The notes under the pieces are model-generated. The model made no database searches and had not been told where the DNA came from. It saw nothing but the letters and a program-made list of their open reading frames with translations. A stretch of 32,706 nt of DNA from Syntrophaceae bacterium (GTDB lineage Bacteria; Desulfobacterota; Syntrophia; Syntrophales; Smithellaceae): NCBI GenBank assembly GCA_003142535.1, contig PLMQ01000050.1, forward strand, positions 82,137 to 114,842. Reading direction: 5' to 3'. Made by a program: the position numbers and the translations under genes. Below, in pieces: positions 10,682 to 17,794 of the stretch (positions within the stretch are counted from its first letter, which is position 1; every line of letters starts with the position of its first letter).

Positions 10682-11887
10682 TCAGATATTTTTCTTGATT
10701 ATTTTTTCCAGAAATACATATATCAGAAAACCTGTCAACATCATTGCGGCTAAAGTATAAAGCATATTAAAATATCCCCGATAAAAAGCAAGCGGTCCCA
10801 TGATAAAAGCAAACCCGTAAAAAGCTGTATCATAGAGCATTACCAATATACCGGATACCTTCCCCCGATGCCGTACTTCGGCTCGGCTCAATATCACCGC
10901 GTTTAGCGCCGGATAAAGAAAACCGTAAGCAAGTCCATACATAATGGCAATTAACAGCGCTGTTAATTCACTGCGGACAAAGGTAATGAGAAATATCGTC
11001 GCCGCAAATAACGGGAAAAAAATAAATATAATTCTGTTTCGTCCCAACCGGTCGGTAATTTTAGACAATAAAAGGCGGGAAACGGCAACCGTAATTAGCG
11101 CCGGCGGGATAAAGAAGGATGTCGGAATTTGCTTAATGGATAAAGCGGCTTTGTACAAATAATCCAGATAAGGCGTAACAAATTGCATAATGGTGCCGAA
11201 TCCGCCACCCAGAATAAAGATCATGATAAAACCGCTGATATATTTTTTTTGAAAAATAACACTAGTATAACTATCTTCCTCAACGGTTGGAAATATCGTT
11301 ATCTCCTGCTTATGTTCAGGATTAGCTATCCTTGTTAAACTGACTATGTTAATCGCAACTAATCCCATGCAAAAAGCCCCAAGAAAATAAAAATTAAAGC
11401 CGAAGTTGTTGATAATTAATTCCGCCAGAAAGCTACCCAGGGAATTACCAATCTGGGCTGCTACAGCAAAATAGGCAATTCCTTCCGCCCGGTTCTTTTC
11501 CGGAACAATATGCGACAGCAAGCTGAATACAACGGCAAAGAACAATGCATGTCCGCTGCCCTGCAATATTCGCAGGATATAAATTAATGGAGATAAATCA
11601 CTGACCAAATTGAAGCATAGAGAGCTGAATATAGTTATGGATGAACCGATAATGGCCAGCTTTTTGCCGGACATTTTATCCGACAAGTAGCCCCCTAAAG
11701 GTGAAACAAGTAAGGCGGGAATAATTGATATTCCCAAAATAAAGCCGATGTGATTCTCATTGCCGCCAATACTCTTGATAAAGCGCGGCAAAAGATACAT
11801 AAAAGAAATAGAACCAAAATGAAACATGGCTCCGATAAGAAGCAATACATAATTTCTTTTATCATTTGCAATAAGCTTGGAAAACAT
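10682..11887 (-). CDS. Major facilitator superfamily transporter
   Basis: This 401-residue, strongly hydrophobic protein has about 12 predicted membrane helices and a central cytoplasmic loop near residues 190-215. The loop between helices 2 and 3 carries the MFS signature GGYLSDKMSGKK at about residues 65-76, and the region after helix 4 resembles drug- or sugar-efflux permeases. The substrate cannot be read from sequence. Start: ATG at 11887, with only a weak purine stretch upstream (GCCGGAT), so translation may be modest. It lies between the glucan synthase (downstream, 340 bp away) and an IS remnant (upstream). No partner gene is attached. Efflux is the likeliest role by family, but that is inference. 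Confidence 0.85.
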   Translation of the reverse strand: MFSKLIANDKRNYVLLLIGAMFHFGSISFMYLLPRFIKSIGGNENHIGFILGISIIPALLVSPLGGYLSDKMSGKKLAIIGSSITIFSSLCFNLVSDLSPLIYILRILQGSGHALFFAVVFSLLSHIVPEKNRAEGIAYFAVAAQIGNSLGSFLAELIINNFGFNFYFLGAFCMGLVAINIVSLTRIANPEHKQEITIFPTVEEDSYTSVIFQKKYISGFIMIFILGGGFGTIMQFVTPYLDYLYKAALSIKQIPTSFFIPPALITVAVSRLLLSKITDRLGRNRIIFIFFPLFAATIFLITFVRSELTALLIAIMYGLAYGFLYPALNAVILSRAEVRHRGKVSGILVMLYDTAFYGFAFIMGPLAFYRGYFNMLYTLAAMMLTGFLIYVFLEKIIKKNI

Positions 11888-12066
11888 ATCCGGCCAATAT
11901 AAATTATTGTTAAATTAACCGCTCATTTCATTAATTTAAAGATACAATCAAGGTGGCAACTAGTAAGCATGACCTGCCCTGATTACTGAGAGCCCATCAT
12001 ATACAATATTGAAGCTGACTTAACAATTATTTATCTTTTTACTGACGGGAACAAATGGGAACAAGT

Positions 12067-12230
12067 TGAACTTACCCCAGTTTGACGGACACTTCAAAAA
12101 GTATGCAAATAAGTATACAATAAAGAAGAAAGGGGTGTTCGATGAACAAGAGGAAGCCATTTACCCGGGAGTTTAAACTTAAAGCAGTGCGCTTGCTAAA
12201 GGAAAGTAGAAAGCCAGCGGCGGACTCTGC
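12067..12230 (+). mobile_element. IS3-family insertion sequence remnant (left end and start of orfA)
   Basis: The sequence from TGAACTTACCCCAGTTTGAC (12067) resembles the TG-starting left end of IS3-type elements. About 75 bp further, a ribosome site (AAAGGGG) precedes an ATG at 12142. The encoded start MNKRKPFTREFKLKAVRLL, then KESRKPAAD, is the helix-turn-helix N-terminus of an IS3/IS911-type OrfA. Homology stops after about 28 residues. The frame runs on without meaning to 12327 and overlaps the end of vapC. No orfB or right end was found nearby, so this is a dead fragment. Confidence 0.7.
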
Positions 12231-12273
12231 CGCCGGTTCCGTAATTACATCATCATCTTTTCCGCTCCAGTAC

Positions 12274-12302
12274 CGAAACATCTTAGGAATGGCTATGTTT
12301 CG
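12274..12302 (-). terminator. Hairpin at the vapC stop codon, possible terminator
   Basis: A perfect 8-bp inverted repeat, CGAAACAT (12274-12281) and ATGTTTCG (12295-12302), surrounds a 13-nt loop and overlaps the last vapC codons and stop. No U-run follows on the minus strand. It may therefore act as an mRNA 3' end or pause site rather than a standard intrinsic terminator. Confidence 0.35.
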
Positions 12303-12688
12303 ATTATTGTCAGTCCCAAATACTTAACCATCGGATCGAAATCCCTATCGTCATGCAATAAGGGTAATTGATAGTGGATACAGAAAGTCCCGATCATAAC
12401 GTCAATGGTCTTCCTCACAGTCACGCCTTTTCGCCTCAGATGCCGATAGTTCTTGGCACTCTCTAAAGCCAATGCTTGTCCTCCCATGGCCGTAAAGGGG
12501 ATGCGCAAAAGAATGCCCTTCGCCGTCTGGAAATCCTTATCGTTTTGAAATCCCTGAAGTACTTCCGTTAGTATAAGATCGCCGATTATGATGGGCGTAC
12601 TGCCCAGCGCACAATCAAGCCAGTCTGTCTGTGAAGTTTTGTTGCCGTTGAAGTAGTCAATCCAGACAGACGAATCAACAAGGATCAT
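12293..12688 (-). CDS. vapC: VapC-type PIN-domain ribonuclease toxin
   Basis: This 131-residue PIN-domain protein has the usual VapC length. The acidic residues expected in the active site are visible: D5 in MILVDSSVWIDYF, E42 in LTEVLQG, D96 in KTIDVMIG and the D113-D116 group in LHDDRDFD. VapC toxins are Mg2+-dependent ribonucleases that cut tRNA or rRNA and are held inactive by VapB. The start ATG overlaps the last bases of vapB (4 nt), so the two are translationally coupled. No catalytic residue is missing, so it should be active. A plus-strand IS3 fragment overlaps its 3' end without damaging it. Confidence 0.92.
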   Translation of the reverse strand: MILVDSSVWIDYFNGNKTSQTDWLDCALGSTPIIIGDLILTEVLQGFQNDKDFQTAKGILLRIPFTAMGGQALALESAKNYRHLRRKGVTVRKTIDVMIGTFCIHYQLPLLHDDRDFDPMVKYLGLTIIET

Positions 12689-12879
12689 TTATCTAACCTC
12701 ATCTCATCAAGACTGCCGGACCACTTAAGCTTTCCCCGAAAACCTTTGATTACTTTCTGGCCTTTTAACTGCACCAGTAATTTTAACGCCTCTTCGATGG
12801 CATCTTTTTTTGTTTTCAGGCCGGACACCTTGAGGGCTGATGCCATCAGAGAGTCATCAATGACTACATTTGTTCTCAT
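12685..12879 (-). CDS. vapB: VapB-type antitoxin
   Basis: This small antitoxin of 64 residues begins MRTNVVIDDSLM, the typical VapB start for a ribbon-helix-helix DNA-binding domain. The KTKKDAIEEALKLLV helix follows. The C-terminal part, rich in K, G and W, should wrap the toxin. An upstream in-frame start at 12903 would add MIHIGGKK. The start at 12879 is preferred because AGGAGG lies 7 nt upstream of it and it gives the family's usual N-terminus. It is translationally coupled to vapC. An inverted repeat immediately upstream fits autoregulation by the VapBC complex. Confidence 0.9.
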   Translation of the reverse strand: MRTNVVIDDSLMASALKVSGLKTKKDAIEEALKLLVQLKGQKVIKGFRGKLKWSGSLDEMRLDK

Positions 12880-12892
12880 TTTTTTGCCTCCT

Positions 12893-12922
12893 ATGTGTAT
12901 CAATAAGCTCCATTATACACAT
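12893..12922 (-). promoter_or_regulatory. vapBC operator/promoter
   Basis: A perfect 8-bp inverted repeat, ATGTGTAT (12893-12900) and ATACACAT (12915-12922), has a 14-nt spacer and lies just upstream of the vapB ribosome site. On the minus strand the distal arm overlaps a consensus -10 box TATAAT (12912-12917); the -35 is weak. Binding of VapBC here would block the promoter. This is an inference from position and symmetry. Confidence 0.65.
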
Positions 12923-13069
12923 TAATGAGCCTATAGGGAAGGTTTATTTTGGAGGAGATATAATGAGATCAGCTTACGGGATATCATATAACTTAATGCA
13001 GAACTACCGGCAGATTATTTCCCGGAACAATATGTCATACAGAAACATCTTTGTTAATCAGCTTATTTA

Positions 13070-13299
13070 TTATTTATTGCTTTTCCATTTCTTTATTTGG
13101 CACTCTCGATCCATCACTTCTAAACAAGTTTTATATTCCTCAGAATATACAAGCTTCCGTGGACATTTAAAGCGTTTTGTCGTTTTGGAGCTCGTAGAAT
13201 AATAATCATTATGCTCGGACAAACGGCGCGCGAGATTGCTCGTTTGTCCTATGTAATATCGTCCTGTTGATTCTTATTGAATGATATATAGACAGTGCC
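13070..13299 (-). pseudogene. GIY-YIG endonuclease family gene, frameshifted and missing its start
   Basis: Translating the minus strand gives RYYIGQTSNLARRLSEHN, then Y-rich and K-rich sequence, CPRKLVYSEEYKTCLEVMDR and ECQIKKWKSNK before a stop at 13070. This is the conserved body and C-terminus of small YhbQ/UvrC-like GIY-YIG proteins (about 85-90 aa). The first strand (VYISFN) is in a different frame, and an in-frame TAA separates the frames near 13275. No plausible start codon is left: the 5' end runs into the T-run of the tRNA-Asn terminator. GIY-YIG enzymes cut DNA through the Tyr/Arg/Glu active site. This copy keeps the residues but is broken. Confidence 0.75.
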
Positions 13300-13301
13300 T
13301 A

Positions 13302-13340
13302 TAAAAAAATAAGAGTGTGTCAATTGATGAACACACTCTC
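13302..13340 (-). terminator. Intrinsic terminator of tRNA-Asn
   Basis: On the minus strand the 9-bp stem AGAGTGTGT / ACACACTCT (13331-13339 and 13312-13320) has a 10-nt loop and is followed by TATTTTTTTA. This is a standard rho-independent terminator 7 nt after the tRNA CCA end. Confidence 0.85.
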
Positions 13341-13346
13341 TTGTTT

Positions 13347-13422
13347 TGGCTCCCCAGCGCGGACTCGAACCACGGACATGGTGGTTAACAGCCACCCGCT
13401 CTACCGACTGAGCTACTGGGGA
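13347..13422 (-). tRNA. tRNA-Asn(GTT)
   Basis: The full cloverleaf can be drawn: acceptor TCCCCAG/CTGGGGA, a D-arm with AGCTCAGTCGGTAGAGC, an anticodon stem GGTGG/CCACC with loop CTGTTAA (anticodon GTT), and a T-arm with GGTTCGAGTCC. The discriminator is G, and the CCA end is encoded (13347-13349). An intrinsic terminator follows directly. A decayed GIY-YIG gene lies just beyond it. Confidence 0.97.
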
Positions 13423-13473
13423 ACATATTATTCCTTGAAAAACTCCAACTCCCATCTTCACCCGTTGGTTAAT

Positions 13474-13513
13474 CCCGCCACGGCGGGACTCTACCGAACC
13501 CGCTGAAAGCGGG
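13474..13513. repeat. Tandem short hairpins (REP-like) between the HoxU-like gene and tRNA-Asn
   Basis: Two adjacent perfect GC-rich hairpins are seen: CCCGCC/GGCGGG (13474-13479 and 13482-13487) and CCCGCT/AGCGGG (13499-13504 and 13508-13513). The flanks ATTCCT (before) and AGGAAT (after) are also complementary. They follow the stop of the short NuoG-like gene and could stabilise or end its transcript. There is no U-run. Confidence 0.55.
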
Positions 13514-13532
13514 ACTACTGAGGAATATGGAT

Positions 13533-14246
13533 TTACCGGCAATTAGTACAAACAGCCAGTTCCTTCATGGGAACTCCGGTTTTCTTGCTGATATATTTCA
13601 ACTGATCTTCGGGAGCAAAATAGCGGCCGCAAACAGCACAGGACTTCATCTTAAAAGTACGCCCCCAAATCTTTCTCGTCTCTTCCGTTGTTTCCATCTC
13701 GATATGGCCTGTTGGACAAATAAATGCACAGGCGCCACAACCGATGCAAACTGCTGAATCTTCACTAAACGGAGTGCCAATAGCTTTATCTGCGCCGCGG
13801 CAGGAAAAGCCTATCGCGCTGACGCCGACAACTTCTTCACATACGCGTATGCAGGAACGGCAAAGAATACATTTACCTTTATCTCCATCCGGGGTAAATC
13901 TCGGCTGCGGATCAACTCCCAGCTGCTTGGCTAAATCCTGAATGACATCCGATTCCGGGCAGCGGGCTAAAAGCAGTTGCAAAACAAGACGGCGGACATT
14001 CATCACCCGCTCATTGTTAGTTTCGATAATGATGCCTTCCTCCACCGGATAAAGGCACGAAGTTACTATTTTTGCTCTTTTCCCTTTTTTCGCTTCCACA
14101 ACGCAAAGCCTGCAGGCACCGGAGCGGGAAACAGATTCATGGGCGCAAAGAGTGGGAATGTCAATACCATTGGATCGGGCAGCCTCCAAAACCATTGTGC
14201 CCTTTTCCGCCTTGATTTTCTTGCCGTCAATAATAAAATTTACCAT
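13533..14246 (-). CDS. Short NuoG/HoxU-like iron-sulfur subunit with C-terminal zinc-ribbon-like motif
   Basis: This 237-residue electron-transfer subunit has three parts. The first is an N-terminal [2Fe-2S] domain with C34, C45, C48 and C64. The second is a two-[4Fe-4S] domain with C126, C129, C132, C136 and C167, C170, C173, C177. The third is a C-terminal pair CAVC (203-206) and CTNC (233-236), resembling a zinc ribbon or rubredoxin knuckle. The NuoG His-Cys3 cluster site appears changed: the segment reads LLLARCPESD, with C96 where the family usually has histidine. There is no H-cluster or molybdopterin domain, so it is neither a hydrogenase nor a formate dehydrogenase by itself. It probably relays electrons between the NuoF-like flavoprotein and a ferredoxin or partner enzyme. 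It lies 181 bp downstream of the NuoF-like gene, with repeat R1a between them. AGGTAGGA precedes the ATG. Confidence 0.85.
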   Translation of the reverse strand: MVNFIIDGKKIKAEKGTMVLEAARSNGIDIPTLCAHESVSRSGACRLCVVEAKKGKRAKIVTSCLYPVEEGIIIETNNERVMNVRRLVLQLLLARCPESDVIQDLAKQLGVDPQPRFTPDGDKGKCILCRSCIRVCEEVVGVSAIGFSCRGADKAIGTPFSEDSAVCIGCGACAFICPTGHIEMETTEETRKIWGRTFKMKSCAVCGRYFAPEDQLKYISKKTGVPMKELAVCTNCR

Positions 14247-14298
14247 CTTTTATCCTACCTTTAATGATCTTAAAAAAGATCTAAATATTAACAAGTCC

Positions 14299-14425
14299 GA
14301 TGACCTTGTAAAAGGTTCCAGAGGCAAGGCGCGCGAGTCGTGAGGAGTGAGGCCTACTTTTTCGTAGGTCGCAACGACGATGGATGAAGCGCAACGCAGC
14401 ACATGGACATTTTACGAGGTCGTCA
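14299..14425. repeat. Structured intergenic repeat, family R1 copy a
   Basis: Outer inverted arms GATGACCTTGTAAAA (14299-14313) and TTTTACGAGGTCGTC (14410-14424) pair with two mismatches. An inner hairpin CCTAC/GTAGG is also present. The interior CCAGAGGCAAGGCGCGC and the GAAGCGCAACGC block match the copy at 24487-24614. The element ends 3 bp from the stop codon of the NuoF-like gene. Confidence 0.85.
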
Positions 14426-14427
14426 CC

Positions 14428-16341
14428 TTATTTTACGGTTATTGCGTTAAATTTGCAGCTTTCCATACAGATACCGCATTTAATACATTTTGTCTGATCA
14501 ATTTTGTGTGCCTTTTTCTTCACTCCGCTAATGCATGCCGACGGACACTTTTTAGCGCAAACGGTGCAGCCGGTACATTTTTTTGCACTGATTTCGTATT
14601 TGATCAGCGCACGGCAAACAGCTGCCGGACAGCGTTTTTGCTTTATATGCGCATCATATTCGGCGCGGAAATATTTTATCGTGCTGAGAACCGGGTTGGG
14701 GGCACTGCCGCCCAAGGCGCACAACGAACCATCCTTAATCCCGATGGCCATTGCTTCCAGCATTTCTACATCGCCTACTTTGCCCTTGCCTGCGCAAATA
14801 TCATGTAGAATATCGTTCATGCGGCGGACACCTTCACGGCAGGGTGTGCACTTGCCGCAAGATTCGGAAACCAAAAACTCGATAAAATAGCGCGCCAGAT
14901 CGACCATGCATGTCTTTTCATCCATGACGATCATACCGCCGGAACCCATCATGGAACCTGCTTCCCAGAGCGCATCAAAATCAACAGAAAGGTTCATCAT
15001 TGTAGCCGGGATGCAGCCGCCGGACGGGCCGCCTGTTTGCACGGCTTTGAATTTTTTACCGCCGGGAATACCCCCGCCGATATCATAAACAATGTCCTTC
15101 AGGGGAATACCCATCGGTACTTCCACCAGGCCGATATTGTTGATTTTACCGACCAGCGAAAATACTTTCGTCCCCGTGCTGTGCGGCACACCGATTTCGG
15201 AAAACCACTTGCCACCGCGGGAAATTATCACCGGAACATTGGCCCATGTTTCCACGTTATTGAGATTGGTGGGACGATCCCAAAGACCATGCTCCACAGT
15301 GTGAATATATTTGGCACGCGGTTCCCCGGCTTTGCCTTCCAGAGAAGCCATTAAAGCCGTGGATTCACCGCAGACGAATGCTCCGGCACCTTTGCTGATT
15401 TTGATATCGAAATTGAAACTTGTTCCTAAAATATTTTTACCTAAAAGGCAGCTGCTGCGGGCATCAGCGATGGCTTTTGTCAAATTGGCAACTGCCAGCG
15501 GATACTCATTGCGGACATAAATATAGCCTTCTTGCGCGCCAACAGCATAAGCGCCGATAATCATTCCTTCGATGACGCTATGCGGATCGCCTTCCATTAC
15601 GCTACGATCCATGTAGGCTCCCGGATCTCCTTCGTCACCATTACAGATTACGTATTTGATATCACCATGAGCTCTGCGGCAACTCTGCCATTTAGTGCCG
15701 GTGGGGAATCCACCGCCGCCACGGCCCCGTAGACCGGATTTGATTACGTCTTCAATTATTCCCTCTGCTGACATGGCAGTCAAAGCTTTGTGCAGGCTTA
15801 AATACCCACCACGGGCAATATATTCTTCAATACTTTCCGGATCGATGATTCCGCAATTCCTCGTCGCAATCTTGACCTGCTTTTTATAAAAGGGAACTTC
15901 GTACATTGTGGGTATATCCTGGAGATACTCGGGCACGATTCCCGTCAGGTAATGCTTTTTCTCTCTCTTAGCAATGATATCTTCTTCATCAACCCGGTAA
16001 ATGGGCTTAATCTTATCAATCGCACCTTTTACAATCTGGCCAATGAGCTGCGGCACTTTATCCGCTGTCATTTTACCGTAAGCCACACGCGGTTTATCTT
16101 TTTCAATAACTTCGACCAGCGGTTCAATAAAATCCATTCCCATGGATCCGGTTTTGGTTAAAGTAAAAGGAAGTTTTCTTTTCTTAATGGCCGACTGGAG
16201 CGCCTCATATACTTTATCGGCGCCGGAAGCGATGCCGCTTGTCGCCATACCGACAACTATTTTAACACCGCGGGGAAAAAGAGACTTCATCCCTTTATCA
16301 CCGGCACTTTTTAAATCATCCAGCGTGCTGATTTTCTTCAC
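14428..16341 (-). CDS. NuoF-like NADH-binding flavoprotein (HydB/HndC type)
   Basis: This 637-residue subunit oxidises or reduces NAD(P) with FMN. Order: an N-terminal thioredoxin-like region in the first 110 residues; the FMN/NAD-binding domain with GLRGRGGGGFPTGTKW near 200; an SLBB domain; the [4Fe-4S] motif ESCGKCTPCREG near 492; and a C-terminal ferredoxin-like domain with two CxxCxxCxxxC sets (from CTGCTVCAKKC near 584). The extra C-terminal ferredoxin domain is typical of HydB/HndC and related bifurcating complexes, not of respiratory NuoF. The start is GTG (16339-16341), overlapping the TGA of the NuoE-like gene, with GGGGTG upstream. The longer frame to 16581 is only a shadow of that gene. 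It acts in the cytoplasm with its neighbours. Confidence 0.93.
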   Translation of the reverse strand: MKKISTLDDLKSAGDKGMKSLFPRGVKIVVGMATSGIASGADKVYEALQSAIKKRKLPFTLTKTGSMGMDFIEPLVEVIEKDKPRVAYGKMTADKVPQLIGQIVKGAIDKIKPIYRVDEEDIIAKREKKHYLTGIVPEYLQDIPTMYEVPFYKKQVKIATRNCGIIDPESIEEYIARGGYLSLHKALTAMSAEGIIEDVIKSGLRGRGGGGFPTGTKWQSCRRAHGDIKYVICNGDEGDPGAYMDRSVMEGDPHSVIEGMIIGAYAVGAQEGYIYVRNEYPLAVANLTKAIADARSSCLLGKNILGTSFNFDIKISKGAGAFVCGESTALMASLEGKAGEPRAKYIHTVEHGLWDRPTNLNNVETWANVPVIISRGGKWFSEIGVPHSTGTKVFSLVGKINNIGLVEVPMGIPLKDIVYDIGGGIPGGKKFKAVQTGGPSGGCIPATMMNLSVDFDALWEAGSMMGSGGMIVMDEKTCMVDLARYFIEFLVSESCGKCTPCREGVRRMNDILHDICAGKGKVGDVEMLEAMAIGIKDGSLCALGGSAPNPVLSTIKYFRAEYDAHIKQKRCPAAVCRALIKYEISAKKCTGCTVCAKKCPSACISGVKKKAHKIDQTKCIKCGICMESCKFNAITVK

Positions 16342-16817
16342 TTTGTCACCCCTGTTTTGTAATTTCTCAATATCTTGGGAATTCCATCCTGAGTGAGATA
16401 GGGATGGATATTGCCATCGATCCGGACAACCGGAGCTAAAGAGCAGCAACCAAGGCACCTTACCTCTTCCAAGGTAAACATATTGTCGGGAGTTGTTTCG
16501 CCACGCTTGATTTCCAGATCCCGCTGGAGCCTGTCCATTAAATTGAATGCTCCCTGAACATGGCAGGCTGTTCCGGCGCATACCTCCACCAGGTAACGGC
16601 CGCGGGGAATCAGACTGAAGGAATTATAAAAAGTCGCAACTTCATAAACACGGCTGATTGGTATCTCCAACTGTTCGCCTACAGCGCAGAGAGCTTCCTT
16701 GGGCAGATAATTATATTCTTCCTGAATATCCTGCAAAATGGCAATCAAAGAGGTCTTGTCTCTGCCATGTTTTTTTACAATTTCTTTTGTTTTCGCCTCT
16801 ACCTTGGCTTTCTTCAT
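16338..16817 (-). CDS. NuoE-like [2Fe-2S] thioredoxin-fold subunit (HydC/HndA type)
   Basis: This 159-residue protein has the family's usual size. A helical N-terminus (LQDIQEEYNYLPKEAL, then VYEVATFYNSF) leads into the thioredoxin-like [2Fe-2S] domain. Its ligands are C80 and C85 in EVCAGTACHV and C121 and C125 in CLGCCSLAP. In complex I-like and bifurcating diaphorases this subunit sits on the NuoF-like flavoprotein. The stop codon overlaps the next start (4 bp), so they are translationally coupled. It lies 26 bp after porB on the same strand, which ties the diaphorase to the pyruvate oxidoreductase. Confidence 0.95.
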   Translation of the reverse strand: MKKAKVEAKTKEIVKKHGRDKTSLIAILQDIQEEYNYLPKEALCAVGEQLEIPISRVYEVATFYNSFSLIPRGRYLVEVCAGTACHVQGAFNLMDRLQRDLEIKRGETTPDNMFTLEEVRCLGCCSLAPVVRIDGNIHPYLTQDGIPKILRNYKTGVTK

Positions 16818-16843
16818 GCTCTTATCACCTCAGAATTCTTATC

Positions 16844-17794
16844 TCAACTCCATGCCTCAAGGCATTGGACTTTGTTTAAAAGTTTTTTGTATTCCTTATT
16901 CACTCTATCCTGAATCATTTTGATTTCGTCTTCACCCAGATGACGGTAACGCCCTTGTGACTTGTAATACTCTTTTATCGGCCTTAATTTTTTGGGCATT
17001 TCCGCGGAGAGCTTATATTTGCCGTTCTCCACTTCATAGAGCGGGAAAATTCCGGTTTCGACAGCCAGACGCCCCAGAGAAATCGTCTGATCGGAAGGAC
17101 AGCGCCATCCGGTCGGACACACGGAGAAGCAATGTATATAAGACGGACCTTTTACCTTTTTGGCCTTTTCCACCTTACGGATAAAATCGAGCGGATAGCT
17201 GGGACAGGCCGTAGCGACGTAAGGAACATTATGGGCAACCATGATCTCGGCCATATTTTTCTTCCAGGTCTTCTGGCCCATGCTAACTTTTCCCGCCGGA
17301 GCAGTCGTGGTGGATGCTCCCATCGGCGTACCGCTGGAGCGTTGAATACCCGTGTTCATGTAAGCTTCGTTATCAAAGCAGACAAAAAGCATATCATGGC
17401 CGCGTTCCATTGCTCCCGAAAGAGCCTGCATGCCGATATCCATTGTGCCGCCATCACCGGCCATACCGACAACTTTAATATCGCAATCGGCGATCTTGCC
17501 TTTTCTGCGCAGCGCCTTGAGGCCAGCTTCGACACCGGATGCTACGGCCGCGGCATTTTCAAAGGCGACGTGAATCCAGGGAACTTCCCAGGCGGTTGTC
17601 GGGTACATGCTTGTGACAATTTCCATACACCCTGTTGCGGAGGCAATCACTGTATTCTCACCTAACGCCTTGCACATCAATCTCACTGCCAGCACTTCAC
17701 CGCAGCCCGAACAGGCGCGATGCCCACCGGAAAGCAGTTCTTTTTTATTAATCAGCCGCGGGGCAAATAAGTCAAAATTTTCTACGATATTCAT
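16844..17794 (-). CDS. porB: Pyruvate:ferredoxin oxidoreductase, beta subunit
   Basis: This 316-residue thiamine diphosphate-binding subunit shows cluster ligands C28 and C31 (RACSGCGE), C56 (ATGCMEI) and C226 (FSVCPTGW). The TPP/Mg2+ site runs from GDGGTMDIG (113-121) to DNEAYMNTG (141-149). With alpha, gamma and delta it makes the enzyme that oxidatively decarboxylates pyruvate with CoA to acetyl-CoA, CO2 and reduced ferredoxin, or runs in reverse. The ATG shares a base with the end of porA. Pyruvate is preferred over other 2-oxoacids because the alpha subunit has PorA features; related 2-oxoacid enzymes cannot be fully excluded. Confidence 0.93.
   Translation of the reverse strand: MNIVENFDLFAPRLINKKELLSGGHRACSGCGEVLAVRLMCKALGENTVIASATGCMEIVTSMYPTTAWEVPWIHVAFENAAAVASGVEAGLKALRRKGKIADCDIKVVGMAGDGGTMDIGMQALSGAMERGHDMLFVCFDNEAYMNTGIQRSSGTPMGASTTTAPAGKVSMGQKTWKKNMAEIMVAHNVPYVATACPSYPLDFIRKVEKAKKVKGPSYIHCFSVCPTGWRCPSDQTISLGRLAVETGIFPLYEVENGKYKLSAEMPKKLRPIKEYYKSQGRYRHLGEDEIKMIQDRVNKEYKKLLNKVQCLEAWS

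Noticed and set aside
12963-13202. Plus-strand 79-codon frame with a GGAGGAG ribosome site
   Set aside because: Most of it is antisense to the GIY-YIG pseudogene, and its first 30 residues match nothing I recognise; support is too weak to call a gene.
13533-14246. Iron-only hydrogenase HydA
   Set aside because: The NuoG-like N-terminus is shared, but the H-cluster domain and its cysteine motifs are absent.
16342-16581. N-terminal extension of the NuoF-like protein
   Set aside because: It is the NuoE-like gene in another frame; GTG at 16341 overlaps the NuoE-like stop and starts the conserved sequence.
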